A stretch of 64,000 nucleotides of DNA, from NCBI GenBank assembly GCA_949152475.1, contig OX424560.1, positions 372,001 through 436,000 on the forward strand. Reading direction: 5' to 3'. Made by a program: the position numbers and the translations under genes. This document shows positions 31,591 to 44,042 of this stretch, piece by piece. Each line of letters opens with the position of its first letter. Positions within the stretch are counted from its first letter, which is position 1. The DNA comes from Terebella lapidaria. Lineage: Eukaryota > Annelida > Polychaeta > Terebellida > Terebellidae. The notes under the pieces are model-generated. The model was not told the DNA's origin. It searched no databases and saw only the letters and a list, made by a program, of their open reading frames with translations.

Positions 31591-34167
31591 GTGATGGCAT
31601 TGGCCCCGGGAGCGTTCCGAGGTGAGTCGGCCGACCAGACAGATGAAGAAGTTACGTTCAACCCGACCTTCCGACCTTCCGGCCCCCGCTCAGTTGTCAT
31701 GAGCGACACAGTTCCGTTGTCACAGGAACAACAACCGACCGGCCTGTTCGACTCCATGGACGAACATTCGACCCTGAGATCGTCTTCACCGCCCGTCGAC
31801 CTGGTACAGGAGTTCCTCGACGAAGACCCGCTCGCACCTCAACACACAGTAAGTGACATTTTGAGTGCACACGCTAGGGCGTATTCGGCAACGTCGGCCA
31901 GAACAATCCAGAGACTATTGAACTCTGCCGACAGAGACTATACGCGCTCACGTCAAAGAGCGAGCGTATATCGTGCTACCGACCCAGAACAGTTATCAGT
32001 GAACGTTCGGCCGGTAACCATAGACACGTCAATGGTTACACACCCACCGAGTAACTCCCGGATACGACAGTGGGTTTGTCAGTTTGACAATGTTCCGGAA
32101 TCGGTCCCGCCGAGCGCTTATTCGGTAGATCGACCACTGGCGCCGTCAATGACGCCGAGACGACACGACCCCGCGCCCGAGACGTACTCGCGCATACGGA
32201 CCGAGCCAACGGTGGTAGAGTACACACAACCCGGCCAGGCGAGAGTAACGACAGAGAGCATCCCGGCGACGACCGATGCCCAGATCGTGACACCTCTACG
32301 ACCGCAACGACCCAGCGACACGACGACGGAATTTCGCGCCACCACACGGCAAGCGTGACTTCGCCAAGTACCGTCGACGTCAAGTCGCCGACCCTGCGAC
32401 CGCGACACGTCGACTTCCGACACACGCGCTCCCGCGCCGACCATGTACCGACCGTCGTCGACTACCGGAGAACAACCGCGCTTCGATCCTTCGCAAGATC
32501 AAGTTGTGTCTGCTCCGGCAGAAAGTGTTGTGCCGATGATCGGACCTCCGATCTCCCAATCAGTCGGAAACACCAATGGATATGGTGTACCGCCAGTCGG
32601 ATACCCGGGCGCGACAAGCGGTGTTCCAAATGGAGTAGCTGTCGGATACTACCAACCACATGTCGGATATATGAACCCACCACCCGGATACGGTGGCGTT
32701 CCAAGTGTGATAGCTGACACCGGCTATCATGGTGCACAAACCGGATTAGTGTACCATGGTGTAGGCCCAGACGGATCGACATACCGATATCCACCGCCGG
32801 CTGTAATCCCACCCTCAGTCGGGATACCATGGGTGACGCCACAATACAGTCAAACGGCCCCTGTCGCACCAATAGTGTACGACTCCAACAGCATTCCGGC
32901 ACCACCCGCTACTTCGCCTGCCGTCTCTGCGACAACAGCACCGACCGCACCCGCTAACACGACCTCGGCAGCTCCGATTGTTACGACCCCAACTGCTCCG
33001 GCTGTCACGCCAACGACTGCTCCCGTCACAACAACGCCGACTGTGGTGAGCGTCGACACGCCCACGCCCCAGAGACTCACGTCTGAGCCCCAACCGCTAG
33101 CAATGGCTAAAACGGCTCAATGGCGTGCGACCTTCAAAGAGGGCAATCTCACACAGTACATACGGAGCTTCGAGCTATTCACTGCGGCCTTCACATATTC
33201 CGACCTCAACAAAACAACGACCTTCCGGAGTACGCTGCGCGGCCGCGCCGAAGCGTTAGCTCTGAACATTCCGGTCGAGACTCCCTGGGAGGAGTTCCGT
33301 TGTCAGCTCTTGGAGGGCTGGGAACCCGCACCTCGTCGGCAGTCCAAACGGGACGATTTTCCGTTTCTAAAAAGAGAACGGAAGGAGAATGCGGAACATT
33401 TTTTGGAACGGCTTCAAGCTCTGGCTGAGCAAGTGTTTGACGATGTCACGCCAGAGTCCCGGCAACGAACAGTAATCTCTCAGTTCGTCAACGGCCAACC
33501 CGACCACATTGCCGACAAACTGTGCGTGTTCACTTTCCATAGTTACAGTGAAGCGCTGACGGCCGTCCTCAAAGCTGAAAGTCGTCAGCAACGGACAAAC
33601 AGAGATCGTCAGAGGGGCACACGACGTGCCGACATCTCCGTGAACGGATACACGGATGATGAGTGTGTCGACCAAGAACTGTCCTGTGCCATGGGGCAGA
33701 TCAATCAGGGGGAAGCACCAACCCTTGAACAAGTTGCGGCTTACTACGACCCCGCCGACAGTGACACAACCGGCCTTCAAGGATGTGAAGAACATTCTGT
33801 GCCAGCGTGCTCACGCGAGTGGGTAGCGGAAGCTTTTCAGTGCGTCCTCAGTGACGAGAATGGACTATGTGAGGAGACAGCCATCTATTCCGTCCTGCGA
33901 ACTACGGCCCCGACTAAAGGCGATCGACCCCCACAGCCCGGACGACCAGCCATGTGCTTTTTCTGTAAGAAGCCCGGCCATCGTTGGATGCGGTGTTTCT
34001 GGCTTAAAGACGTGTTAGTGCGCAATGGCATGAAGCCACTAACTTTTCGACCTAAAGGCGCTGGTACTGACCGAAGGACAGATCAAGCATTGTCAGTGCC
34101 TAATCAAATTGGCAACCAAACTAAGTCGGCCCCGACGGTGCCAACGGCCCAGTCGTTAAACCAGTAG
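31591..34167 (+). pseudogene. gag: Ty3/gypsy gag, one in-frame stop
   Basis: A single reading frame of about 858 codons from ATG 31591 to TAG 34165-34167, broken only by TGA at 32356-32358. The N-terminal third is Ser/Thr/Pro-rich. The middle (32443 onward) has a Tyr/Pro/Gly-rich and a Thr/Pro/Ala-rich linker. A helical capsid-like stretch follows (around 33110-33600, with FTAAFTYSDLNKTTTFRSTL). A CX2CX4HX4C zinc knuckle (CFFCKKPGHRWMRC) lies at about 33954-33995. The knuckle and the position before pol identify it as Gag. A start at 32443 would give an intact 574-residue product. Confidence 0.85.
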
Positions 34168-35864
34168 TGGAAGGTGCTGCGGAGCAAGGACCTTCCGGGC
34201 AACAGAACAATGTTACATGCTCCACACCTGCGGTTGTCGTAACTACTAAACCAACAGTACCAACAGTTACGACTCCACAGCCGGCCCAGCCCACACCTCA
34301 GCTCCTTGAAGGGGTGTGCACTAAGTGTCAGGCTTCGACCTCAAAGCCGGCTCTCCTTCATGAAGGGGTGTCCGCGTCACGCCCACAACGGCCTCCACGG
34401 GGAAACCGTCGTCTTGAAGGGGTGTCGCCCCCGACCGCCAACGGCACTGGAACAGATAGTATGTCCGAGGTGGAATGGATCTCCGACGACGGAGGGTTCT
34501 ACGCGTTCCCATACGGACCGGAACCCAAGTTGCCGCCATTGCACACGCTCTTCAAGCCACCACCAGACGATCCCGCCGTTCCGGCCGTCATAGACAATTC
34601 GAGAGCGGCACACGAGTGCTGGAAGTTATCGGTACGCGTCGGGGATATGACAATGCAAGCTGTGCTCGACTCCGGAGCGCAAATCTCTTTGCTCCGCTCC
34701 GCTTGATCGCTCCGACACGTCCCCGCCGATCAACGACAGTTACGGCATACTTCGGCCACGATTCGTGACGTCAACGGACAGTCAAGCCCAATCGATGGAC
34801 TGATCGACCTTCCAATTCAGGTCGGAACCAACCATATGATTGTGACATTTTGTGTGGCTGACATCCACGACGGCATGATACTCGGCATGAACTTTTTCCG
34901 GCAAGCTCACGCTGTGGTGAATTACGGTGAAGGAACAATACAGGTGCACAAAGAGATCCTGTTCGCGCACAAAGACATTGAGGCCAACGTTGTCAGAATG
35001 GCCGTGCGCCGAGCCGTCACCGTCCCCGCACGCAGCGAGGAAATCGTTGAACTGGTCCCGACCTCCAGAGTTCGGGTTTGACAACATCCACGGATGATTC
35101 AACCACTGACGGCCTTTCCCGAGGACACCGACCTCATCATGGGAAGAACATTAACGACCCTGGACCGTCAATGTGTAAAGGTGTCTGTCGTCAATACAGC
35201 AGATACCGGTATTACACTCACTCGATCTAACCCCGTCGCCATAGCCAGTCCGATCGAAACTGTCGTCGGAGCTCTACCAAGACCCGGAGAGGAGCCCGAC
35301 CTGTCCACGGCAGACGCCAGTCACTACCGCGACCTGCCGCCGCATCTACAAGAGATGGTGGATCGCGCTGGACTAGCGCCAGAACAACACCGGCGTTGCG
35401 CTAACCTGATTCATCAATATCAGGACACCTTTATGCACCCGGATGGACAGTTAGGACGGACCCAAGTCGTCCAACACAAGATTGACACCGGCAACTCGGC
35501 CCTGATTCGGCAACGTCAACGACGCGTCCCTCAGGCGCAGCAGAGCATCATAGATGAGGAGGTCGACAAGATGCTTCGCTTGGGGTGCATTGAGCCGTCA
35601 GATTCGCCCTGGAGCGCACAGGTGGTGCTCGTGCGTAAAAAGAACGGCCAAGTAAGATTCTGCGTCGATTATCGGCTCCTGAATGACGTCACTCGCAAGG
35701 ATTCATATCCGTTGCCCAACATTCAGGACACTCATGACGCCCTGGCGGGCACTACATACTTAAAGGCAGTTGGACTTGGCTTCCGGCTACTGGCAAGTCG
35801 AAGTCGACCCTACAGACAGACCGAAAACTGCCTTTGCGACAAGGAAAGGACTATACCAGTTTAA
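34167..35864 (+). pseudogene. pol: Ty3/gypsy pol, N-terminal part (protease and RT fingers), broken
   Basis: Lies in the -1 frame relative to gag and begins where gag stops. The protease active site LDSGAQISLL is at about 34665-34695. The frame is cut by TGA at 34704-34706 and TGA at 35079-35081. GMILGMNFF (about 34875) is the second protease motif. RT fingers follow: VDKMLRLGCIEPSDSPWSAQ, VLVRKKNGQVRFCVDYRLLN and DSYPLPNIQDT. The frame is then lost by a one-base shift near 35765, just before LASGYWQV. Both TGA codons could derive from CGA by CpG deamination (inference). Confidence 0.85.
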
Positions 35865-38700
35865 GGTTATGCCATTCGGCCTCAGCAATGCACCGGCAAC
35901 ATTTGAACGGCTAATGGAAACCATACTCCGTGGATACTTGTGGACACGGTGTATGTGTTACCTGGATGACGTCATCGCTTACGGCAGAACATTCGATCAG
36001 GCACTCGCAAACCTGGAGGCGGTCCTGGATCGGATTAGATCGGCAGGCCTGAAGCTTCAACCCAAGAAGTGCGAACTGTTCCAGAGGGAAATTCTGTACT
36101 TGGGGTTTATAGTGAGCGGCCAAGGAATTCGTGTCAACCGTAACAAGGTTAAAGCCATCAGAGAATGGCCGACCCAGTGCGAGATCTCCGATGTCAGATC
36201 TTTCCTTGGTTTCGCCAATCACCACAGGCGATTCATCAGGGACTACGCTGAGATCGCCGAACCTCTCGTAGCGCTCACCCGAGGTGAATGTCGCTTCACT
36301 TGGGGACCGGCCCAGCGACGAGCTTTTCAGCGACTCCGTGACGCCCTCATCCAGGCGCCTAAGCTCGCGCATCCGACCCAGAGTCCGGATGATTATTTCA
36401 TCCTCGACACTGACACAAGCGGCTACGCTGTGGGAGGCGCACTCTCACAAAGGGTCAACGGGAAAGAAATCCCCATCGGGTTCGCCAGCAAAACCCTATC
36501 CCGAACCCAACGGAACTATTGTACCACGTACAGAGAACTGCTGGCAGTGGTAGAAATGGTACAACATTATCGGCATTATCTTTGGGGTAGGAAGTTCCTC
36601 CTCCGGACCGACCACAGCTCCTTGAGGTGGCTCAAGAACTACAGCGACGCGGACGGCATGCTCGCCAGGTGGCTCGCTAAGTTGCAGCAATACGACTTCA
36701 AGATAGAGCATCGGCCCGGCAAACTTCACGGCAACGCAGACAGCCTGTCACGGTGTCACAGTTGTAAACACCAGGACTGTCCCGGACGACTCGTCACACC
36801 TCCGACCGACCCAGAAACAAGTTCCGGAGAACTCCCAGTTCGTCGGATCACTGTTGTTCCGGCCAAGACAAGGGCAGACCTCCTGGACAGTGATTCAATA
36901 ACATCACCGGTCTTGCCCCAACTGATTTCGGCACGCCAAGTTGTTCGAGTCCGTGCTTTGGACGCCACACTTGATGGACAAAAGTGGCTTTCGGACTATT
37001 CGACCCAGGACATTGTCGCGGCACAGCAAGCCGACCCGAGCGTCGGAAAAGTGCGACAATGGGTACAAGCCGGCACGAAACCCGACACGCGGGAAGTAGC
37101 GCGCCATGGGGAGGAGGTAAAGACACTTGTTTCCAGATGGAGCCTCCTGGCACTACAAGACGGAGTACTAGTTCGACACGTCAAACCCGACCCCGCTGGA
37201 CGGCCTGTGGTGCAAACCGTGCTCCCCGTAGCACTCAGAACGCAGGTTCTGCACCAACTTCACGACCTGAAGATTGTCGGACATCTCGGCATTCAGCGAA
37301 CCATCGAGAGAGTCAGGCGCCGATTCTACTGGCCCGGCCTGGCACTGTATGTCGCCCGCTGGTGTGCCCGCTGCCCGCAATGTGTGACCCGCAAGGGTAA
37401 ACCGGCCCCAAAACGATCGCCCCTGACGCAGTTACCGACGGGAGCGCCTCTCGACCGAATAGCGATGGACATCCTCGACACCCACAAGGTCACGGGAAGA
37501 GGCTATCGGTACGTCCTCGTGGTGTCGGACTATTTCACAAAATATACGGACGCCTTTCCGCTGCGGCGACATACCGCCAAAAATGTTGCCGACGTCCTGG
37601 TGAACAGATGGATAGTTTACCATGGTGTCCCCAAGGCGATCCATAGCGACCAGGGCACTGAATTTGAGTCCTCTTTGTTTCGGCATGTTGTGCGTCTTCT
37701 GGGCGCTAAGAAGATCCGCACGACCCCATATCGACCCCAGAGCGACGGCCAAGTGGAGCGATTCAACAGGACATTGCTCAACATGCTGAGTGCATTCGTC
37801 AGCGATCGTGCGAACGACTGGGACGTGCACCTGCCATATGTGTTAATGGCCTATCGAACCTCAGTACACTCGTCCACGGGATGCACCCCGCATCTGATGG
37901 TGTACGGACACGAGTGTAACTTGCCAGTCGACCTCATGTTCCCGACTTACGACCCCGAACCTCTACCTCCGTGTGGTCCGGAGTATGTGGAGTATTTACG
38001 GCAAGCCCTCAGGACGGCCCACGTTTTCGCCCAAGAACACCTCGAGAAAGCGGCAATTCGGCAAAAGATGGGTTACGACACCCATGCGAAACCACGACCA
38101 CAGTTTCAACCAGGAGAACTGGTCCGGTATTATTATCTGCCCCTCACGCAGAATAATAAGTTCGCTCGGCCTTGGACTGGTCCCTGGAGGATCGTCGACC
38201 GTGTGACCGAGGTAGATTATCGAATCGCCTTGGTTTCCAACCCTCGGAACACTCGTGTTGTTCATCTGGATGTGCTCAAACCATACGAAGGTGACAACCA
38301 AGCGGCTCACATCTATTCCGACCCTGTACGACCTTCGACGTCGTCAAGTAAATCCGGCTCAGAGCAATCGGCCGACCCCCTGGGGCTCCTCAAGGAGTTC
38401 TACTACCCCTGGGAGGTCACAGTACAAGATCGGCATACAGATACAGACCAAACAGCTGAGTCTGACTCGTCAGCGACCCAGGATCGTCAATCGCGATCTC
38501 CGACCTCATCCGGCTCAAGTCGACATCGGCAAAGGAAAAGATCGCCCAGATCAAGTTCCGACATTCCAAAACCGGCACGCAAGACACGCAGGCAAAAGCC
38601 TGTGATATCATCCGACCCCGAGACAAGCGAGGCTACGCCCCTGCCTGCACGACCAAATCGACCCAGACGCAACGCACGCAGACCGGCCCGATACAGATAA
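35770..38700 (+). CDS. pol: Ty3/gypsy pol, RT palm - RNase H - integrase (open frame of 976 codons)
   Basis: Begins at LASGYWQV of the RT palm. The RT catalytic motif YLDD is at residues 64-67. RNase H (ILDTDTSGYAVGGALSQ, then YRELLAVVEMVQHYRHYLWG) spans about 205-325. The integrase H2C2 finger has H498, H505, C535 and C538. The DDE triad is D567, D627 and E663 (spacing DX59DX35E). A GPY/F-like module (PWTGPWRIVDRV) lies near 790, and a basic Ser/Arg-rich tail ends at the TAA. All catalytic residues are present, so this part looks recently functional. In the living element it would be the C-terminal part of a Gag-Pol fusion. Confidence 0.93.
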   Translation: MDLASGYWQVEVDPTDRPKTAFATRKGLYQFKVMPFGLSNAPATFERLMETILRGYLWTRCMCYLDDVIAYGRTFDQALANLEAVLDRIRSAGLKLQPKKCELFQREILYLGFIVSGQGIRVNRNKVKAIREWPTQCEISDVRSFLGFANHHRRFIRDYAEIAEPLVALTRGECRFTWGPAQRRAFQRLRDALIQAPKLAHPTQSPDDYFILDTDTSGYAVGGALSQRVNGKEIPIGFASKTLSRTQRNYCTTYRELLAVVEMVQHYRHYLWGRKFLLRTDHSSLRWLKNYSDADGMLARWLAKLQQYDFKIEHRPGKLHGNADSLSRCHSCKHQDCPGRLVTPPTDPETSSGELPVRRITVVPAKTRADLLDSDSITSPVLPQLISARQVVRVRALDATLDGQKWLSDYSTQDIVAAQQADPSVGKVRQWVQAGTKPDTREVARHGEEVKTLVSRWSLLALQDGVLVRHVKPDPAGRPVVQTVLPVALRTQVLHQLHDLKIVGHLGIQRTIERVRRRFYWPGLALYVARWCARCPQCVTRKGKPAPKRSPLTQLPTGAPLDRIAMDILDTHKVTGRGYRYVLVVSDYFTKYTDAFPLRRHTAKNVADVLVNRWIVYHGVPKAIHSDQGTEFESSLFRHVVRLLGAKKIRTTPYRPQSDGQVERFNRTLLNMLSAFVSDRANDWDVHLPYVLMAYRTSVHSSTGCTPHLMVYGHECNLPVDLMFPTYDPEPLPPCGPEYVEYLRQALRTAHVFAQEHLEKAAIRQKMGYDTHAKPRPQFQPGELVRYYYLPLTQNNKFARPWTGPWRIVDRVTEVDYRIALVSNPRNTRVVHLDVLKPYEGDNQAAHIYSDPVRPSTSSSKSGSEQSADPLGLLKEFYYPWEVTVQDRHTDTDQTAESDSSATQDRQSRSPTSSGSSRHRQRKRSPRSSSDIPKPARKTRRQKPVISSDPETSEATPLPARPNRPRRNARRPARYR

Positions 38701-40110
38701 CCCCGGCCTTGTTATCTGATTGATATCATTGATGATGAATTATGCATGTCTAATGGACTATGATATCATGTCATTCCTTATAATAATATATTATATTACA
38801 ATAACAATATATGCATTTAATATGTACAAGATGTCAGTGAGGCGAATTCGATATATATACATGTGATATGATTTCATAATTACGATGCTGGTGAAAAATT
38901 GATTGCAATATGATATGTGTTTCGACCCCGTATAACGTATGCTATTGTTCCGCGTGTGTTACGCACAAACTAAAATTATCATGTCAAATTTCAATCCATG
39001 TGTCAGCCGAAGAGGATAATATTCATGTCACGCCGTGAGTAAGGCCACTTAGTTGTCGAAGAGGTGGTAGTGTGATTCGTTCCGGGGTATGCGTCGACAG
39101 AGCCTCTACCCACTCCATGTAGCATTCGGAGGAACGGCCCAGTGGTACGGGAACCAGTCACGGAAAAGCTATCATACCAAGATGCGGCCTGTCATCAAAT
39201 CCATCACATAAATATTCAAAGCGCCACGGTGTGACCGACCCTGATCATTGCCATCTCGACCCCCTACAATATAGCGGCCCCGTTGTCTTGTGAACTGGCT
39301 GAAAACGATGTCCGCCCCTGTGAGTGATTGATATTAATATCTCAGCCTTTAATAACTGTGTGTCGTCTGTGAAACAGCAATTCGGCCGTTCGTTTATTGT
39401 GCGCTAACTCTGAAAGAAAAGGAACGATCAAAGAATCAGTTCACAAGGTTCGCACGAGCGCAGATAAACATTTAAGCTGTTTACAGCACCCACATGAAAT
39501 CTCCTCTGATAAAGACAATAGTGAGTCGTCGGGCAAAAAGAGCCCAGTAATTCGAACAGTCGATTAGCACAAATAGACAATGTATAGGAACGTGTAATCC
39601 AGGGGACGGCAGATGAATATTTGGAAAAATGGACAGTGTGAGGACCCCCCTACTGTCGTAATGGACTGACCCGGATAGGTCAGAGAGAGATCGTACCAGC
39701 GTTTCCCTGACGACGGCCCGCCTTGCTGCAGATACGCTTGGAACAATGGGATACAGCGTAAAGACGTTTTTGTATATCGGCAGAGAGCGCCCCCCGGCCC
39801 GATTCGTGGAATTGGGATACTGATAAGCATCTCAGTGTACGGCAGTGGAAATTTAGCGGCAAGTAGGTCATTTGCGCCTGAACTTTTGAAGTGGCAGGAG
39901 CTCTTTTGTGTCGAAAGGAAGATTTGTGGCAATTATCACGGACTATTCTTTCGATAATTACGGACATTGTAAGAAGGAAATTAATAGCTCGGGATAAGTG
40001 ACGAACACTGTGTCGGATCGGATTACTAGGTCGGCTCTGAAGAGATTGGGACTTATAAGTTACAGTCGGCCTAATCCGTATAGTGAGACATTCGCACTTC
40101 GGCTTTCATC
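38701..40110 (+). other. Non-coding spacer between pol and the 3' ORF of the Ty3/gypsy element
   Basis: About 1.4 kb without a convincing frame, AT-rich at first (38720-38900). It may hold a splice acceptor or internal promoter for the downstream ORF, but I see no decisive signal. Confidence 0.6.
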
Positions 40111-42754
40111 ATGGCTGACAAGCCTGGCGATGATAAAGATGATGACGGCTCTAATGATAATCGGCCTCGTTCCATCAAGTTTGACGGAACCAAATTGACA
40201 GTTGAGGTTGTCGAGCGTGGTGATGAAGAGGACAACCCAATTGTACTGACGGACGAGGAGTTGTCCGCGATCGGCCCCGAACCCAGTTCGGAACAAACAG
40301 CTACGGCATCCGGCCCAAATAAACAGCCACGATACAAAATCATGGCGAGACTGGCGCAACGCGGCTCCCGGCACACTCCGAGTCTGACCTCAGAGGACGA
40401 CCCGGATCGTTTTCGGCAACTAGAGGAAGGTGGGGAAATTGTTCGTCGAGCCTTGGAGGCTCAACGCGTGGCGGAAGCCGCCAGCTCGGCAAAGTCGGCT
40501 CCCGCTCAGCAGGCGATGACACCAATCGAGCCTGCCCCAGCATCTTCGGCCTCATCAACGCCGGTAGTTCGGCCCCGTGCCGTCACGTCACCGGCACAGT
40601 CTTCGGCTTCGTCAGCGAGTTCGTCGTCCGGCAGAAGTCCTCACTCGTCGGCGCGAAGTTCGCGACGCGCTAGTTCCGGCCCTGTGACACGTGCTTCGGC
40701 TTATCGTCGTCAGATATCGGAGCTCATGGCTCTAGTTCCGGCCCCAATCACTCCGTACGGAGCTCGGCCGATTAACTGGAACGACGTTCCGTTCCATCTT
40801 CGGAACCGACATGATGGTTACGGTCATGAACACAATTTCGGCGCACCCTCACGACTTACGGAGGGAAATTTGGCGACCTTGGAGCCACTAAGGAGGGAAG
40901 ACGGCCGGTATTTATGTCCCTTCTGTATTGGAGAGGAGGATGGAGAGGAAGGGAGGATATGGCCAACGGTACCTCGACGTGGACCTTTCCGTTCGGCCTC
41001 GGATTTGGACGCCCACGTCCTGGCGTACCATTTTCTGCTTCAACGATTTTTCGTCTGTCCGGCCAAAGACAATTACGTCACGCTCACGTCGGAAGACATG
41101 ATTCGGCACCTGAGTGAGGCAACACAGACCCACGTCGGCATTCTCCCGCTGTTTGAGCAGGGACAGCTCAACGCTTCCGGCCCTATGCTGCAACGGTTCG
41201 CGCTACGCTGCCGCGTAGATATGCAGCCCAGTCCAAACTACCGGCCTCCTCGTGTTCCGGCCGACATCCCAATCTTCCGACGGGATGTCAACAGAGTGCT
41301 CACTTTCGGGATTTGGCACATGGCGCCTCCACTGTTCGAGCAATACCCCCCGAATTCGGCCCCTGAAATTCATCAAGTGCTCCGACGCCTTGAGTACCTT
41401 CGGCCTTCAACCCGAGCGGAGGAGGATCGCCTAGCTCGGATGATCAATGACATCATGGCGATGAATCGCTGGGTAACCATACGTCGGCCTAGCACAATAT
41501 TTTTCACTCGGCCAGTCGCCTACCAGACGGACGCACTCAAGCCTCCCAGCTCCGTGGTTTCGTAGCCATCGGCTCAATCCACCCCTGTGACGACCCAGGT
41601 GCAAACTCGGCCATCGGACATCATCCCACGGAAACTTGTGGTAGAGCGGCCTACGGCGACAAACGTCACAGATTATCGCGTGAGGGAAGGATTGGTTCCC
41701 CCACCGGAGGAATTTTCTCCTTTGTCGGCACCGCCTCCGACAGGACAAGAGACCGACCGGAAGGAGGTAACGGCCCAGTCACGGGACTCTCCTCCACCTC
41801 TACAGCGGGCTGCGGAGGAAGCCCGCCAGGAATCGATTTCGGCCTCGGTCAGCGACCGTGAGGATTCGCCCCTTCCGTCCAGGCGAACGGTCCTTCAGAC
41901 GGACGAACCTCCATATCTGGACAGCAGCATGGAAGTAATACAGACGGTCGTTACTAAGGATTCGACCGCTGATCGGCCGCGGCTACAATATGACGAGCCT
42001 GAGTCGCTGGAACCTCTCCACAGGGACTTGGATGAACGGCTGCCGTTTCACGGCTCAGGAGAGTTTTCGGCTGATATCCAATTTGTGCAGCAGCACGGGA
42101 CACGGTTGTCGACTCGGATGCTTCCCGGCCTACAGGCCCTGCCAGGGCAGAACCCGGATCTGGCCAACCCCCTCAGGAGTCGGGAAGCGAACCAGCTTCC
42201 AAATCTTCCCCGTGTCCACGAGGAACATTGGGTGTCTCATATCGCCCAGGCGGCCCACAACGCCGACCCATTGATCTTGCCGGCCCGGAAGAGTGAACAC
42301 CTTCCGACCTTGTACCTGGCACGCGCCGATGACAAGGCGAACCAACACTTTCGGGAGATCCGGCGTTTCTACCTAGAAGCTATGGACCAACATATTCGGC
42401 AGGCTGAGTATAACGGCCTCTCTGTGGGATTCGGGATGGGAGCCATCCACGAACGGCATCTCCCGACCTTCCCTGATCGTCGGGAGATGCCGGACGAAAA
42501 ACGAGGATTTACGGCAGGAGAACGAACAGTTACGTGCCCGGGTGACACACCTGGAGCAGTCGGCCCCAGTTTCGACCTCGACAGATACGGCCGCGACACA
42601 GAGCGACTCGGGTACAACTATCCCGGGCGACCTGCTCGCCACTATTGTGTCGATTTTGCCCCGTCTACCACCAGAGGAGCAACAACAACTAATGCGGCAG
42701 GCGTCGCCGGCACCACCACCCCCTCCGGCTGGCAAGCAAGGCAGGAAAGAGTAA
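40111..42754 (+). pseudogene. Extra 3' ORF of the Ty3/gypsy element (zinc finger and coiled coil), broken
   Basis: Begins MADKPGDDKDDDGSNDN and runs about 480 codons to TAG at 41563-41565. It continues in the same frame to about 42470, then the coding signal moves to another frame and ends at TAA 42752-42754. Seen: an acidic N-terminus, a Ser/Ala-rich linker (40500-40680), a possible C2H2-type finger near 40910-41020 (CPFC then HVLAYH), a predicted helical region ending FREIRRFYLEAMDQHI, a coiled coil ENEQLRARVTHLEQ (42518-42560) and a proline tail PAPPPPPAG. It sits where some elements carry env, but no signal peptide or membrane span is seen. I do not recognise the family. Confidence 0.7.
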
Positions 42755-42774
42755 GCGTTTCGGCCTGGTGGTGA

Positions 42775-43284
42775 TGAATGAGAAGCTGTCGGCCTTAAAT
42801 GAATTATGTCGGCCCGATGAGAGAAAGTGACTTGGAAAATCCTGGTCACTGTGATCATCCTGGTCATGTCGGCTCATTGTAATGTCGGCCAAAATCTGTA
42901 AATATTTGTAAATAGTTATCCTAGTCACGGCATTTTATCCATGTAATTTAGTTAAGGTTAATCCAGACATTTCTTTTTCAGTTTATAGACTCTAAATAGT
43001 TTCCGTTTCATTATGAAACGTCGAGGAGTTTTGTTCATACATTCCATTCGTTATCATTCGTTGTTGTGCATGTATGTGTAAATGTATCATCGTAGCGACT
43101 ATTGACGGACTGACTGATGACGTTTATTTTGACGGTTAGAAATTTTTATTGTATTTATTTACCATTGTCGCGCGGCGTGTGTGTGTGAGTGTTGGGGTTT
43201 GACCTTGTAGGACTTTTTAGCTTTTTATTGTTAGTTTTTGGCGACGGTAGGGTCCGGGTAGGGTAATTCCGAGGGCGTAGAATT
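42775..43284 (+). other. Non-coding tail of the Ty3/gypsy element before the 3' LTR
   Basis: About 500 bp between the extra ORF and the purine tract, with a short (GT)n at about 43178. No frame of interest. Confidence 0.6.
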
Positions 43285-43299
43285 AATGAAGGGGTGTAA
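43285..43299 (+). promoter_or_regulatory. Polypurine tract of the Ty3/gypsy element
   Basis: AATGAAGGGGTGTAA directly precedes the 3' LTR, the expected plus-strand priming site. Confidence 0.8.
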
Positions 43300-44042
43300 T
43301 GTAGTAATTTTAGCGACTGTAACCCCCGTCCCTCCCACGCATACATATTTCCACAACAAACATTCATTCTACATGACTTACATACAGGACAAGTACACAC
43401 TATACGATCACAAGCATAAACTCCATGTAGTCATGGTTACACACACAGGTCAATCCACATGCACTTGCGGCCCCATTCATTCGGTACATCGACCCAGTTA
43501 GTTTCGGCCTTGACCTTTACCAGCACCTACTTCTAAACATAGAACATGGCATGCATAACACTCACATCACGTGCACAGATACAGACCATAGTAGTCAAGA
43601 CACGCACCGGGGAATTCCACTTTCCCGGTGAGATCAGCATACATTCAGCCAATGACACAACACCGCAGACATTTGGCGGGAAAACCTACACCACATGTTG
43701 CCGGCCCCGGCTTTTCTCAGGGAGTTGAGAAGTGGATGTCCTCATGAGCAGACGTGTTACAAAATGTGGCCGTGATTGTAAAGTGAAGGCCTAACGCGAG
43801 GACTATTAGATAACTGAACTGTGATATTCATATGTTGGATTGTTCAAAGGACTAAATATCTAGGATATAGTGTTGTCGACAGGGATTCATCGGACTTAGG
43901 TGTGTTCGGCCTTGTAGTGTGTTTGCGGCATTGTCGGCTATCATCCCAAATAAATTATTGAACTGAACTGCCGGCCTTGTGATTTGCACAGCGATCACAG
44001 ACATTTCGGCCTGATGTCGGCTGCAGAACGATATTTATCACA
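43300..44042 (+). repeat. 3' LTR of the Ty3/gypsy element
   Basis: 743 bp, TGTAGTAATTTTAGCG to TATTTATCACA, with AATAAA at 43949-43954. Near-identical to 30788-31530. Confidence 0.94.

Larger units (their letters stand above)
30788..44042 (+). mobile_element. Ty3/gypsy LTR retrotransposon, full length, coding frames broken
   Basis: Layout: 5' LTR 30788-31530, primer site from 31532, gag 31591-34167, pol 34167-38700, spacer, extra ORF 40111-42754, purine tract 43285-43299, 3' LTR 43300-44042. The flanking CTGG at 30784-30787 and 44043-44046 fits a 4-bp target duplication. The order protease, reverse transcriptase, RNase H, integrase places it in Ty3/gypsy. The LTRs differ at about nine positions, yet gag, pol and the 3' ORF each carry a stop or frameshift. 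No env-type signal peptide or membrane segment is evident in the extra ORF. Confidence 0.93.

Noticed and set aside
32462-32905. Antisense frames within the Ty3/gypsy gag and pol (also 33367-33795, 37432-37830 and 42373-42867)
   Set aside because: Shadows of the sense frame in GC-biased coding sequence; no motifs.
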